Source of the DNA: Bradyrhizobium sp. WSM3983
Lineage (GTDB): Bacteria; Pseudomonadota; Alphaproteobacteria; Rhizobiales; Xanthobacteraceae
Length of the DNA: 64,000 nucleotides
Direction: 5' to 3'
NCBI RefSeq assembly: GCF_000473045.1
Contig: NZ_AXAY01000033.1
Location: forward strand, 40,542-104,541
Below are positions 42,497-52,173 of the stretch, piece after piece. Made by a program: the position numbers and the translations under genes. The notes beneath the pieces were generated by a model. The model saw only the letters and a program-made list of their open reading frames with translations. It was not told the DNA's origin and ran no database searches. Positions within the stretch are counted from its first letter, which is position 1. Each line of letters opens with the position of its first letter.

Positions 42497-43396
42497 TCAT
42501 AAGGTGGTGGCGGCTCCGATAATTGTACTACGCAACCATCGGTGGGCAGGGACATCGTCAAAGCGCCGATGCCAATTCATCACGCTGTGCAGAACTGGGG
42601 CTTCGAACGGCAGCTCCCTGATCTCGATGGGATAGGCGCGGCGGAACTCCAGCGCCAGCTTGCGTCCGAGGATGGCGACCAGGTTCGATTGCACCAGAAC
42701 CGCCCCTGCGGAGAGATAGGGCACGTCAGAGGCGACAAAGCGGGCGTTCTTCCTTGCTTTGAAGAACGCATCCATAAACTCCAAATTCTCCCCGCTTGAG
42801 CTGATTCCCAGATGCCCCAGTTCGGCAAGCACCCCCGCCGTCAACCGCTTTCGAAGCGTCGGATGGCCGCTCCGGAGCACGGCCACGAAGCGATCTTCGA
42901 TGAGCTGTTGCGAGGCGAACCGTTCACCATCGATAACCCGCCCCGACAATGCAAGATCGAGCTCGCCGCGGTCCAATCGATCCGCGAGATTCAGGGTCCC
43001 GCTGGGCACGAGTGACAGTCGCACGCTCGGTGCTTGCGCGCGCACCGCGGCCAAGATCGGCCCCACCGCGACCACGGCTGCATAGTTGTTCACCGCGATC
43101 GTGAACCGCCGGTCCGCCGTGGAGGGGTCGAAGGTGTCACCCTCGACCGCGAGCTGCAGCTCGTTGAGTGCCTTGCGAACGGGAAGCGCCAGCTGCTCGG
43201 CTCTGGGGGTCGGGCTCATTCCTGCGGGTGTGCGGATGAACAGCTTGTCCTTCAACGCATGGCGCAGCCGGTTGAGCGCGTGACTGACGGCCGGCTGGCT
43301 GATGGCGAGGCTGTCTGCGGCGCGAACCACGCTGCGCTCCCGCAGCACCGCGTCGAACACCAGGAGCAGATTGAGATCGAGGTTGCGGAGTCTCAT
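42497..43396 (-). CDS. LysR-family transcriptional regulator
   Basis: 299 residues. The N-terminal winged helix (LDLNLLLVFDAVLRERSVVR, ADSLAISQPAVSHALNRLRH) is of the NodD/SyrM-like LysR branch. The C-terminal effector domain starts near residue 95 (FTIAVNNYAAVVAVGPILAA). It is divergent from the efflux operon across 79 bases and most likely controls it. The operator should lie in 43397-43475, where an ATTCATTTGAATAAT stretch is visible. Confidence 0.88.
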   Translation of the reverse strand: MRLRNLDLNLLLVFDAVLRERSVVRAADSLAISQPAVSHALNRLRHALKDKLFIRTPAGMSPTPRAEQLALPVRKALNELQLAVEGDTFDPSTADRRFTIAVNNYAAVVAVGPILAAVRAQAPSVRLSLVPSGTLNLADRLDRGELDLALSGRVIDGERFASQQLIEDRFVAVLRSGHPTLRKRLTAGVLAELGHLGISSSGENLEFMDAFFKARKNARFVASDVPYLSAGAVLVQSNLVAILGRKLALEFRRAYPIEIRELPFEAPVLHSVMNWHRRFDDVPAHRWLRSTIIGAATTL

Positions 43397-43475
43397 GGGC
43401 TTCGATGCACAACGTGAATTTGGGAATTAGGTCAATTCATTTGAATAATAGACCCGCCGCGCCCAATCTCAAGCC

Positions 43476-44078
43476 ATGTCAATACGCTTGCCCTACGGGA
43501 TCGCCGCGCGACCGGCACGCACCACCGTAAAGGTCACCGTCGCAGTCATTGCCGGGCCGGACCCGCTGGTCGCGACGCCTGAGGAGCTACGCCGCTGGCG
43601 CCGTCTGACGCCACTCGCTTCGTGGTCCACCGTTTCCGTCCGCGGTGCCCTTCCCGGTAAAAACTTGCCCGATGAGATTTTGCACGGCGTTGCCGCTGAG
43701 CTGGCGCGGCAAGACCTGGAGGCACACCAGTTGATCCTGCTTGCAGAGGGCAAGACGGCGCGCTCCGCGCTCGAGCTCGTGCTGCGGGGAGCCATCGACT
43801 GTGCTGGCCTCCTCGCGATTGCCGTTCCCTGTACGGCGCTGTCGTTTCGCATCGTCCGCGCCGCAGCTGCTATCCGGCTCGTGGTGCGGCGTCAGGATCG
43901 CGAGGACTCACCGGCTGATCTCATCACCGCGCTCCACGCCGCCGATATCGACGCACGGATCATCGGGTTCGATTCGGCCGCAGCGAACGGCGCACGAGCC
44001 GCGGCGAGCGCAGCCGAAACCTTCGTGCTGGAGCTGGTCGCCAATGCCAGCCGCCAAAGCCGTCATCATGGAGTGTGA
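43476..44078 (+). CDS. Hypothetical protein, possible degenerate alpha/beta-hydrolase
   Basis: 200 residues without signal peptide or membrane helices. The order of segments (VAVIAGPDPLVATPEELRRW, LILLAEGKTARSALELVLRG, ITALHAADIDARIIGFDSAA) loosely resembles small carboxylesterase/phospholipase folds, where the nucleophile elbow would be G-x-S-x-G. Here that place reads AEGKTA, so no catalytic Ser is evident. It is the first gene of the efflux operon, ending 4 bases before the adaptor gene. Function unknown; the fold suggestion is weak. Confidence 0.6.
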   Translation: MSIRLPYGIAARPARTTVKVTVAVIAGPDPLVATPEELRRWRRLTPLASWSTVSVRGALPGKNLPDEILHGVAAELARQDLEAHQLILLAEGKTARSALELVLRGAIDCAGLLAIAVPCTALSFRIVRAAAAIRLVVRRQDREDSPADLITALHAADIDARIIGFDSAAANGARAAASAAETFVLELVANASRQSRHHGV

Positions 44079-44082
44079 AGCG

Positions 44083-45285
44083 ATGCCGTCCAGAAAGACT
44101 CTTCTCCTCGCCGGCACGGTCCTCCTGATCGGGCTCGGAATCGGCGGGTATTTCCTGCACGCCCCCGCACCAAGCAATGCAGCTGAGCCCAAGGCGACAT
44201 CCAAGGCAACATCCAAGGCCGCACCGCCCGTTCCGGTGACGGCTGCGCATGCGCACAAGGGCGACGTGCCCATCGTACTCGAAGGGCTCGGCACCGTGAC
44301 GCCCATCAACACAGCGACCATCCACACCCAGGTCCAGGGGACGCTCGACAGCGTCGATTTCGTCGAGGGGCAGGACGTGAAACGCGGCGATGTGCTGGCG
44401 AAAATCGATCCGCGCGTGTTCGAGGCGCAGGTCGACCAGGCGGAAGCCGCCCTCGCTCGCGATCAGGCGGGCTTGAAGAACTCGCAAGTCAACCTGGCGC
44501 GGACGCAACCACTTGCCGCGCGCGGATTTGCGACCCAGCAGTTGCTGGATACCCAGAACTCCCAGGTCGCGCAGAGCCAAGGCACGGTCGCACTCGACAA
44601 GGCGGCGCTGGAGGCTGCGCAAACCCAGTTGAGCTACACCACGATCACCGCGCCCTTCGACGGGATCACTGGCATCCGTCACATCGATCCCGGCAATATC
44701 GTGCATCCAACCGACGCCACCGGCCTTGTGACTCTCACGCAACTCCAGCCGATCTCGATCATCTTCACCCTGCCCTCGACCGACATTCCCGACGTGCAGA
44801 GCGCGATCGCATCCGGCGATGCGTCAGTCGACGCCTATGACGCGGCCAACACGCACAAGCTCGACCATGGCAGCCTGATGCTGATCGACAATCAGGTGGA
44901 CGCATCCACCGGCACGGTGCGGCTGAAGGCGTCCTTTCCGAACGAAAGGAAAAGCCTTTGGCCGGGATCGTTCGTCAACATCCATCTCACCATCGCGATC
45001 CGCCATGATGCGGTCACCGTGCCGCTGACGGCTGTTCAGCAGGGACCAAGCGGCACCTTCGTCTACGTCGTCGATGCGAACCATGTCGTGAGCGCGCGTG
45101 AGATCAAGCCCGGCCAGTCGCGCGAAGACAAGGTGCTGATCGACCAGGGCCTGTCCGGAGACGAAACCGTTGTCACCGCCGGTCAGTACCGGCTGAAGCC
45201 CGGGACATCGGTCGAAGTCGTACCCGATCATCGCAAGGACATGGTTCAGAACGCCACCACCGCAAGCGCAGGTATGCTGCCATGA
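44083..45285 (+). CDS. RND efflux periplasmic adaptor (membrane fusion protein)
   Basis: 400 residues. The membrane-anchor signal (LLLAGTVLLIGLGIGGYFL) is followed by a short KATSKATSK tandem repeat. The biotinyl-lipoyl halves (GTLDSVDFVEGQDVKRGDVL; SYTTITAPFDGITGIRHIDP) flank an alpha-helical hairpin (AQVDQAEAALARDQAGLKNS). A C-terminal beta-barrel and membrane-proximal domain complete it. This is the MdtA-like HlyD_D23 architecture linking the RND pump to an outer-membrane channel. ATG 44083 has GGAG 9 bases upstream. It overlaps the pump gene by 4 bases. No TolC-type gene is nearby. Confidence 0.92.
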   Translation: MPSRKTLLLAGTVLLIGLGIGGYFLHAPAPSNAAEPKATSKATSKAAPPVPVTAAHAHKGDVPIVLEGLGTVTPINTATIHTQVQGTLDSVDFVEGQDVKRGDVLAKIDPRVFEAQVDQAEAALARDQAGLKNSQVNLARTQPLAARGFATQQLLDTQNSQVAQSQGTVALDKAALEAAQTQLSYTTITAPFDGITGIRHIDPGNIVHPTDATGLVTLTQLQPISIIFTLPSTDIPDVQSAIASGDASVDAYDAANTHKLDHGSLMLIDNQVDASTGTVRLKASFPNERKSLWPGSFVNIHLTIAIRHDAVTVPLTAVQQGPSGTFVYVVDANHVVSAREIKPGQSREDKVLIDQGLSGDETVVTAGQYRLKPGTSVEVVPDHRKDMVQNATTASAGMLP

Positions 45286-48200
45286 GTATCTCCCAAGGCT
45301 TCATTCGCAAACCCGTCGCCACGGCCTTCCTCGCGATCGGCATCACGTTGATCGGCCTGGTGGCCTTCTTCCGCTTGCCCGTTTCGGCCCTGCCGACGGT
45401 GGACACGCCGACGATCCAGGTCACCGCGCAACTGCCCGGCGCCGATCCGCAAACCATGGGCTCGTCGGTCGCCACGCCATTGGAGCGCCAGTTCGGGCAG
45501 ATCGCGGGCCTGACCGCCATGACCTCGTCGAGCGGCTTCGGCAACACCGAGATCACCCTGCAATTCGCGCTGAGCCGCAGCACTGACGCTGCCGCGCAGG
45601 ACGTGCAGGCCGCGATCAATGCGGCGGCCGGCCAATTGCCGAAAACCATGCCGTCGCCGCCGATCTTCCGGAAGATCAATCCGGCCGACGTGCCGGTGCT
45701 CCTGATCGCACTGACGTCGGACACCGAACCGCTTACCAAGGTCGACGACTATGCCGACAGCATCCTGGCGCAAAAACTGTCGCAGGTGCCGGGCGTGTCA
45801 TTGGTCACGATCGGCGGCATGCAAAAACCCTCGATCCGCGTCCAGGTCAATCCGGCAAAGCTTGCCGCGGCCGGCATCGATCTGGAGCAATTGCGCTCGA
45901 CACTCGGCAACATCACCGTCAACCAGCCCAAGGGCGTACTCTACGGCAATCAACAGGCCTACACGCTTGCGACCAATGACCAGGTGCTGACCGCCAATAG
46001 CTATGAAGATCTGATCATCGCCTACCGGAACGGCGCAGCGGTGCGGCTGCGTGACATCGGCCATGCCGAAGTCGCGGCGGAGGACGTGACGCTGCACGGC
46101 TGGTACAACGACAAGCCGGCGGTGGTCCTCGCCATTCAGCGCCAGCCGGGCGCCAACGTGATCAGCACGGTGGACGGCATCAAGAAGCTGCTGCCCCAAC
46201 TGGTCGCGGGCCTGCCCTCGGATGTCAAGGTCACGATCGCATCGGACCGGACGCAGACGATCCGCGCCAGTGTTTCCGACGTGCAGTTCACGCTGCTTCT
46301 CACCATCGCCCTCGTGGTCGGCGTCATCTTCCTGTTCCTTCGCAATTTCTGGGCGACCGTCATTCCCGCGATTTCGGTGCCGATCTCGCTGATCGGCACG
46401 TTCGGCGTGATGTATCTCTTGAACTACAGCCTCGACAATCTGTCGCTCATGGGTCTTTCCATCGCGGTCGGCTTCGTCGTCGACGATGCGATCGTCATGA
46501 TCGAGAACATCTCGCGGCATATCGAAGAGGGACTGTCGCCGCTGCAGGCCGCGCTGAAGGGCGCCGGCGAGATTGCGTTCACCATCATATCGATTTCGGT
46601 GTCGCTGGTTGCGGTGTTCATTCCGCTGCTGCTGATGGGTGGCGTGATCGGACGGATGTTCCAGGAGTTCGCGGTCACCGTGTGCGTTGCGATCGCAGTC
46701 TCCGTCATCGTGTCTGTGACGTTGACGCCGACGATGTGCGCCTACCTGCTTTCCGACCACGGCGCAGGTGCGGGCGTGGTATCGCAGACGCTGGAGCGCG
46801 GATTCGTGGCGATCCAGCGCTATTATGAGGCTCTCCTGTCCGTCGCATTGCGCTTCAAGCTCGCGACGCTGGCGGTCATGCTTGCAAGCGTTGTCGCAAC
46901 CGGCGCGCTGTTCGCGGGCATTCCGAAAGGGTTCTTTCCCCAGCAGGACACTGGCATGATCACCGGGATCACGGAATCGTCGGCTGACGTCTCACCGACA
47001 GAGATGGCGGAGCTGCAGCGGAGCGTGATCGACGTGATTGCGAAGGACCCTTCGGTCGCCAACGCCACCGGTTATATCGGCCCGGGCGGCCCTACCGTAA
47101 CCGAAAATAACGGCCGCCTGTTCGTGCTGTTGAAGCCGCGGAACGAGCGTCAGTTCAGCGCCGACGAGGTGATCCGGCAGCTCGATAGCAAACTTGCGAA
47201 GCTCCAGGGGATCGCCGTGTTCATGCAGGCGACGCAAGACATCAATCTTGCCAGCCGCCTGTCCAAGACCCAGTACCAGTTCACGCTCACGGATGTAAAC
47301 CAGGACGAGCTGAACAGCTGGGCCGGCAAGCTGTTCGAGAACCTGAAAAAGCGGCCGGAGCTCGCCGACGTCGCCAGCGACCAGGCCGATGCCGCGCGTC
47401 AACTCAAGCTCAAGATCGACCGCGATGCCGCCTCCCGCCTCGGTATCGATCCGGCGGCGGTGGACAATACGCTGTACGATGCGTTCGGCCAGCGTCACGT
47501 CGCCCAGCTCTTCACCACATTGAACACCTACTACGTGATCCTCGAGGTCGATCCGTCGTTCCAGTCCGGCCCCTATGCGCTGAACCGCATTTACGTTCAC
47601 TCGTCGAACGGATCGATGGTGCCGCTCGGTCAGTTCACGACCATCGAATATGGCTCGGCGGCACTGGCGGTGAACCATCAGAACCAGTTTCCGTCGGTCA
47701 CGCTGAGCTTCAATCTGTCGCCCGGCACCGCTGTCGGCACGGCGGTCGCCGCCGTGCAGCAGGAAACGGCCGCATTGCATATGCCGTCGACCATCGCGAC
47801 GAGCTTCCAGGGCAACGCCCAGGCTTTCCAGTCCGCGCTCGCCTCCACGCCCGTCCTGATCCTGGCTGCGATTGTCGCGGTCTATCTGATCCTCGGCATG
47901 CTCTATGAAAGCACGATCCATCCTGTCACGATCCTGTCGACGCTACCGTCCGCCGGGCTCGGTGCGCTCATGACGCTCTGGACTTTCGGCTTCGGGCTCG
48001 ACGTCATCGGGCTGATCGGGATCATTCTCCTGATCGGCCTCGTGCAAAAGAACGGCATCATGCTGATCGATTTCGCGCTCGAGGCCGAGCGCCATAGGGG
48101 ACTTTCGGCCGAACAGTCCGCGTTGGAGGCCTGCAAGGTCAGATTCCGTCCGATCCTGATGACGACCATGTGCGCGATGCTCGGAGGCGTGCCGCTGATG

Positions 48201-48401
48201 ATCGGCACGGGGACCGGATCGGAATTGAGGCAACCGCTCGGCTTCGCGATCGTCGGCGGCCTGATCGTTTCGCAGCTATTGACGCTGTTCACAACGCCAG
48301 TGGTCTACATCTACCTCCAGAACGTCAGCGACTGGTTCGCACGTAAACGCACGACACATCGCTCTCCCCTTCCCGCTGTCAAATCTGGGCTTGCAGGATG
48401 A
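45282..48401 (+). CDS. RND multidrug efflux permease (HAE1/MdtBC type)
   Basis: 1039 residues, full length for an inner-membrane RND pump. It opens SISQGFIRKPVATAFLAIGI. The proton-relay Asp pair in helix 4 is intact (GLSIAVGFVVDDAIVMIENI). The two large periplasmic porter loops lie between helices 1-2 and 7-8. The late helices (LIGIILLIGLVQKNGIMLID) carry the conserved Lys-Asn. It resembles MdtB/MdtC-type pumps that export drugs, bile-like or plant compounds. Regulation by the divergent LysR gene is likely. Confidence 0.95.
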   Translation: MSISQGFIRKPVATAFLAIGITLIGLVAFFRLPVSALPTVDTPTIQVTAQLPGADPQTMGSSVATPLERQFGQIAGLTAMTSSSGFGNTEITLQFALSRSTDAAAQDVQAAINAAAGQLPKTMPSPPIFRKINPADVPVLLIALTSDTEPLTKVDDYADSILAQKLSQVPGVSLVTIGGMQKPSIRVQVNPAKLAAAGIDLEQLRSTLGNITVNQPKGVLYGNQQAYTLATNDQVLTANSYEDLIIAYRNGAAVRLRDIGHAEVAAEDVTLHGWYNDKPAVVLAIQRQPGANVISTVDGIKKLLPQLVAGLPSDVKVTIASDRTQTIRASVSDVQFTLLLTIALVVGVIFLFLRNFWATVIPAISVPISLIGTFGVMYLLNYSLDNLSLMGLSIAVGFVVDDAIVMIENISRHIEEGLSPLQAALKGAGEIAFTIISISVSLVAVFIPLLLMGGVIGRMFQEFAVTVCVAIAVSVIVSVTLTPTMCAYLLSDHGAGAGVVSQTLERGFVAIQRYYEALLSVALRFKLATLAVMLASVVATGALFAGIPKGFFPQQDTGMITGITESSADVSPTEMAELQRSVIDVIAKDPSVANATGYIGPGGPTVTENNGRLFVLLKPRNERQFSADEVIRQLDSKLAKLQGIAVFMQATQDINLASRLSKTQYQFTLTDVNQDELNSWAGKLFENLKKRPELADVASDQADAARQLKLKIDRDAASRLGIDPAAVDNTLYDAFGQRHVAQLFTTLNTYYVILEVDPSFQSGPYALNRIYVHSSNGSMVPLGQFTTIEYGSAALAVNHQNQFPSVTLSFNLSPGTAVGTAVAAVQQETAALHMPSTIATSFQGNAQAFQSALASTPVLILAAIVAVYLILGMLYESTIHPVTILSTLPSAGLGALMTLWTFGFGLDVIGLIGIILLIGLVQKNGIMLIDFALEAERHRGLSAEQSALEACKVRFRPILMTTMCAMLGGVPLMIGTGTGSELRQPLGFAIVGGLIVSQLLTLFTTPVVYIYLQNVSDWFARKRTTHRSPLPAVKSGLAG

Positions 48402-49072
48402 ACACCAGGACAAAGGATGGCACGAGGGCTCGGAATGGCACGCCGTCGGTCCGCATGAGCATCGTTCCGGAGTTCTCGGCCATTTTTTGGATGAACTGGC
48501 TTCTCGCGGCCATGGCTGGCGAAATCGCGGGCCATGCACTCAATCATATCTACCTTCATCGCTCGGGAAGAGTGATCGTCGCGCTTATGCTGTGCTTCCT
48601 TGCGATGTCGATGTTGCAGGGAGCGACCCGGCGGCTTCCGCGGATGATGTTTTGGTCCGCCGCATTCTTGCTGAGTCTCTTGGGAGCGGTGCTCGCAAGG
48701 ACAACCGACGTCTCGATGGGAATCGGCGACAGCGGCGCGATTCTGCTCATCGCCATCTTGCTCGCCTTCTCGTTCGTGATCAGCTATCGCCTCACGGGAA
48801 ACCTTCCAAGTCCGGCGGATGGTACCGATGTCCGCGGCTTCTTCTGGACCACCGCAATGCTGGCCCAAACCGTCGCCAGCGCATGCGCGGACTGGATCAT
48901 CGATCCCGGCGGGCCGTCGGAGCGCCTGGCGCTCGCCGTGATTGCGCTTGGCATCGCAGCGACCGTCGGGCTCCATTCATGTACGCGCATGCCGCGTTCG
49001 ACGGTGTTTTGGCCGGCTTTCGTCCTGTTGGGGACCGTGGCCGCGCTCGCAGGACACGTCGTTCTGAAATGA
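48398..49072 (+). CDS. COG4705-like multispanning membrane protein
   Basis: 224 residues with about seven hydrophobic helices. Two repeated motifs, IFWMNWLLAAMAGEIAGHAL and FFWTTAMLAQTVASACADWI, match the internal-repeat pattern of the COG4705 membrane proteins of unknown function. It overlaps the RND pump gene by 4 bases (ATGA), making it the last member of the efflux operon. A longer frame in another phase (48391-49077) is Arg/Pro-rich noise. Role unknown. Confidence 0.72.
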   Translation: MNTRTKDGTRARNGTPSVRMSIVPEFSAIFWMNWLLAAMAGEIAGHALNHIYLHRSGRVIVALMLCFLAMSMLQGATRRLPRMMFWSAAFLLSLLGAVLARTTDVSMGIGDSGAILLIAILLAFSFVISYRLTGNLPSPADGTDVRGFFWTTAMLAQTVASACADWIIDPGGPSERLALAVIALGIAATVGLHSCTRMPRSTVFWPAFVLLGTVAALAGHVVLK

Positions 49073-49502
49073 ACTGAACGATGCACGCAAAATGCAGGAG
49101 TAGGCAAGTCGCCGGCCAAGCGCTGCTTTCATCGCATCGCGTCGCACCGATTCCTTGGCGGAGTATGGTTCAAAGCGGCTACCACCATACGAGAGCAACG
49201 CTCGGACGCGGATTCACGAACCAGCATTCAGAATCCGGCGTGGGATCGCTAAAACATGCTTGGTATCAACGACTTATTGGTTTGGTGCGCTCGGAGGGCG
49301 GTCGCATTTGTTGCGATTTCAATGGGTTATCAGGATCGTTCGAAGCATAAGGTGCATTTCGCGCGTGTAGGTGCTTTTCGACCCAGTGCGCCAGAGCTGA
49401 GCTCCGGGCTTAACGTCGCTCGAGTATGCGACGCCCTCACCCCGAGTTGGCGCTTGAGCGTCGCAAAGATTGACCTTGGTATGTCCTGATTTCCGCGTAT
49501 CG
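49073..49502. other. Intergenic region carrying the element junction
   Basis: No gene is supported. It contains the left arm 49245-49275, which matches the arm beside the tRNA-Leu gene, followed by repeat B (49283-49360). It is the proposed junction between two tandem integrated elements. Confidence 0.6.
49283..49360. repeat. tRNA-Leu 3'-end-derived repeat B (putative att site)
   Basis: The core TGGTGCGCTCGGAGGG equals the tRNA-Leu 3' end. Its right side (to 49360) matches repeat A. Its left side, 49245-49275 (ATCGC-AAAAC...GTATCAA...CTT), matches 53617-53647 beside the tRNA at 25 of 31 positions, both ending exactly 7 bases from the core. Copy B is thus a hybrid with arms from both neighbours, as expected at a tandem-integration junction. 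Confidence 0.75.
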
Positions 49503-50243
49503 CTAGGCGGGCGTCTGCGACGCCCTGCCCGGACCGGCCGCCAGTTCCTCCTGGGCGAGCCGGCCGAGGCCGGTGTGGACAATGGCAGCGACGATGGCGC
49601 CAACGATCGGGGCCAAGAGGTACAGCCAGGCATCATCGAATTTGCCGGTCGCGACCATCGGGCCAAGAGCCCGCGCCGGGTTGAAGGGCGCGCCCGTGAG
49701 CGCCCCGCCCATGACGATGTTGAAGGTCAACGTCATTCCAATTGCCAGCGGCGCGAGGTTGCCGGCGCGGCCCGCAACCGCCGTGCTGAGTGCGACCGTG
49801 ACCAGAAAAAAAGCCAGCAACGCCTCGATCATGAAGCCGGCGGCGGGCGTGATCGTAACCGATGTGGCGCCCAAAGCGAGATTGTGCGCAAGCACGGGCA
49901 CGCCGAGGCCGGTGGCAGCACCGCCGAGAACGGTTCGCAGCAAGAGCGCGCCCGCGACACCTCCGATGAGCTGGCTGATGATGTAGCCAATTGCTTCGCC
50001 GACGCGCATCGCGCCCGCGGCGAGAACGCCGACAGTGACGGCGGGATTCATATGCCCGCCCGATATTGAGCCGAAGGCGAAGGCGAAGGCCATGATGGCC
50101 AGGCCGTGCGCGAAGGCAACCGCAGCGATACCGGGCAGTCCGACACCTTCGCCGACTACGGCCGCAGCGCCCGCGCCGATGAAGACGAACGCGAAGGTGC
50201 CGATGAACTCTGCAAGGAGCTTGGGTGCAAGGTGGTTAGACAT
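49503..50243 (-). CDS. Aquaporin / MIP-family channel
   Basis: 246 residues, six membrane helices and two half-helix loops. The NPA boxes are both intact: GGHMNPAVTVG (66-68) and GAPFNPARALGP (188-190, with Arg191 following as in the selectivity region). Long hydrophobic loops and the second-half spacing make it closer to bacterial AqpZ-like channels than to GlpF. It passes water and possibly small neutral solutes or H2O2. ATG 50243 has GGAG six bases upstream. It is downstream of the catalase gene on the same strand (120-base gap); the pairing suggests peroxide handling, an inference. Confidence 0.92.
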   Translation of the reverse strand: MSNHLAPKLLAEFIGTFAFVFIGAGAAAVVGEGVGLPGIAAVAFAHGLAIMAFAFAFGSISGGHMNPAVTVGVLAAGAMRVGEAIGYIISQLIGGVAGALLLRTVLGGAATGLGVPVLAHNLALGATSVTITPAAGFMIEALLAFFLVTVALSTAVAGRAGNLAPLAIGMTLTFNIVMGGALTGAPFNPARALGPMVATGKFDDAWLYLLAPIVGAIVAAIVHTGLGRLAQEELAAGPGRASQTPA

Positions 50244-50363
50244 CGTTGACTCCAAAGATGAGACGAAGGGGGTCGAGCGCGAGCAGATCGCGCCACGAAA
50301 CGAATTGCAGGTCGGGGTGGCCGACGGCGCTCGGGAAACGCCGCCGGCCCGCTATGCGCAGAC

Positions 50364-51827
50364 CTACTCGGCGGCGACTACGTCGGGCTTGAAATCGATG
50401 CCCAGTGCCTTGGCGACACCTGCGCCATAGGCGGGATCGGCGCGATAGAAGTGAACAAGCTGCCGCTGGACGATGTTGCCGGGTACGCCGTCCATCGCTT
50501 CCTTGATATTATTGAATAGCTGCTGCTTCTGATCGGCCGTCATCAGGCGGAACAGCTCTCCCGGCTGCCGATAGTCATCGTTCTCGTCTCGATGATCGTA
50601 ACGGGCCGCATCTCCCGTAATTCTGAGCTGCGGCTCTCGGTAACTGTGGTCCTCAAGCGGGCCGTTGAACGAGTTCGGCTCGTAATAAGCGTCGGGGTAC
50701 GGCTTGCCCTCGAGCCGCATTGAGCCGTCAGCGTGATAGTCGTTCATCTCTGCTCGCGGCCGGTTCACCGGGAGTTGGTGCGCATTGACACCGACCCTGT
50801 AGCGATGCGCGTCTGCATAGGAAAAAATCCGGGCCTGCAACATCTTGTCTGGCGAATGGCCGATACCCGGTATGATGTTCGAGGGCGCGAGCGCCGCCTG
50901 CTCGACCTCGGCAAAATAGTTCTTCGGATTGCGGTTGAGTTCGAGAACGCCGACCTCGATCAATGGGTAGTCCTTGTGCGGCCACACCTTGGTCAAGTCG
51001 AATGGGTTGTACCGGTGCTTGTCGACATCGCTCTCCGGCATGATCTGCACGGAGAATTTCCACTTCGGGAAATCGCCCTTCTCGATCGACTCGAACAGGT
51101 CGCGCTGATGGGTCTCGCGGTCGTAAGCCACCTTCTGAGCGGCTTCGGCGTTGGTCCAGTTCTTGATGCCTTGCATGGTCTTGAAATGAAACTTGACCCA
51201 GTGCCGTTCATTCTTGGCGTTGATGAACGAATAGGTATGCGAGCCGAAGCCGTCGACGTTCCGATAGCTTTGCGGCAGGCCGCGATCGGACATGAGGATA
51301 GTCACCTGGTGCAGGCTTTCCGGCGACAGCGACCAGAAGTCCCACATCGCGGTCGGCGAGCGCATGTTGGTCATCGGGTGCCGCTTCTGCGTATGGATGA
51401 AGTCGGGGAACTTCAGCGGATCGCGCACGAAGAACACCGGCGTATTGTTGCCGACGAGGTCCCAGTTGCCCTCCTCGGTATAGAATCGCAGCGCGAAGCC
51501 CCGCACATCGCGCTCGGCGTCGGCTGCGCCGCGTTCGCCCGCCACCGTCGAGAAGCGCAGGAACGCTTCGGTCTTCTTGCCCTTCTGTAATGCCTTGGCT
51601 TTCGTGTACCTTGTGAGGTCGTGCGTGATGGTCAGCGTGCCATAGGCAGCCGAGCCCTTGGCGTGAACTGTGCGCTCGGGAATGCGCTCGCGGTTCTGGT
51701 GCGCCAGTTTCTCCAGGAGATGAAAGTCCTGCATCAGAACCGGGCCGCGCGGGCCTGCTGTAATGCTGTTCTGATTGTCGGGCACCGGCATGCCGCTGGT
51801 AGTGGTGAGTGTTGGGCGTTTGGCCAC
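50364..51827 (-). CDS. katA: Monofunctional heme catalase (small-subunit type)
   Basis: 487 residues, the usual length for clade 3 catalases that convert H2O2 to water and oxygen. Active-site residues are present: His55 in PERTVHAKGSAAYG, the distal Asn in DLVGNNTPVFFVRD (126-127) and proximal heme-ligand Tyr336 in ARIFSYADAHRYRVG. The frame is open upstream to 52052, but GTG 51827, preceded by GAGGAG, begins the conserved N-terminus (KRPTLTTTSGMPVPDNQNSI). It lies in the second putative tRNA-linked element together with aquaporin and an AraC regulator. Confidence 0.95.
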   Translation of the reverse strand: MAKRPTLTTTSGMPVPDNQNSITAGPRGPVLMQDFHLLEKLAHQNRERIPERTVHAKGSAAYGTLTITHDLTRYTKAKALQKGKKTEAFLRFSTVAGERGAADAERDVRGFALRFYTEEGNWDLVGNNTPVFFVRDPLKFPDFIHTQKRHPMTNMRSPTAMWDFWSLSPESLHQVTILMSDRGLPQSYRNVDGFGSHTYSFINAKNERHWVKFHFKTMQGIKNWTNAEAAQKVAYDRETHQRDLFESIEKGDFPKWKFSVQIMPESDVDKHRYNPFDLTKVWPHKDYPLIEVGVLELNRNPKNYFAEVEQAALAPSNIIPGIGHSPDKMLQARIFSYADAHRYRVGVNAHQLPVNRPRAEMNDYHADGSMRLEGKPYPDAYYEPNSFNGPLEDHSYREPQLRITGDAARYDHRDENDDYRQPGELFRLMTADQKQQLFNNIKEAMDGVPGNIVQRQLVHFYRADPAYGAGVAKALGIDFKPDVVAAE

Positions 51828-52173
51828 GGGTTGCTCCTCTATTGCGAAACGATCACCCCACAACCGACTGCTTTGCGGCTGCTCGCGAACGCCATCGGTT
51901 GGCGTTTGCGGAATAAGGGGGCACGAATTGGAAATGTATCCATTCGCTTCGCAATGACTTTGGTTCGTTTGCGGAATTTGCACCGGTTTTGCGCAAATCA
52001 CGACTGTCTGGAAGCTATTCAGCGGCGGTCGCTGGGCGACAGCGTCGCACATCTCCCCAATGTCGAGCCGGATGGCACCTAACTTGAAGCTGTCTTGTTC
52101 AGCCGCCCGGAACCTCCAGCACCGTGGATTTCCGACTCATCGCTTTTGGAAGAACTGGCGCGGACGCCGCACT
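51828..52173. other. Intergenic region upstream of catalase
   Basis: It lies between the AraC-family gene and the catalase start on the same strand. The catalase frame stays open through most of it but with no conserved sequence, so it is read as leader. 51930-52010 (minus strand) is moderately AT-rich and may carry the promoter. I see no clear OxyR-type site. Confidence 0.4.

Noticed and set aside
48391..49077. Alternative 228-codon frame over the COG4705-like gene
   Set aside because: Arg/Pro-rich with no helices or motifs; the overlapping frame gives a coherent multispanning protein with a coupled ATGA start.
49081..49489. Small overlapping frames through repeat B
   Set aside because: They only read through the att-like repeat and lack ribosome sites or domains; the same translation fragment recurs at repeat A.
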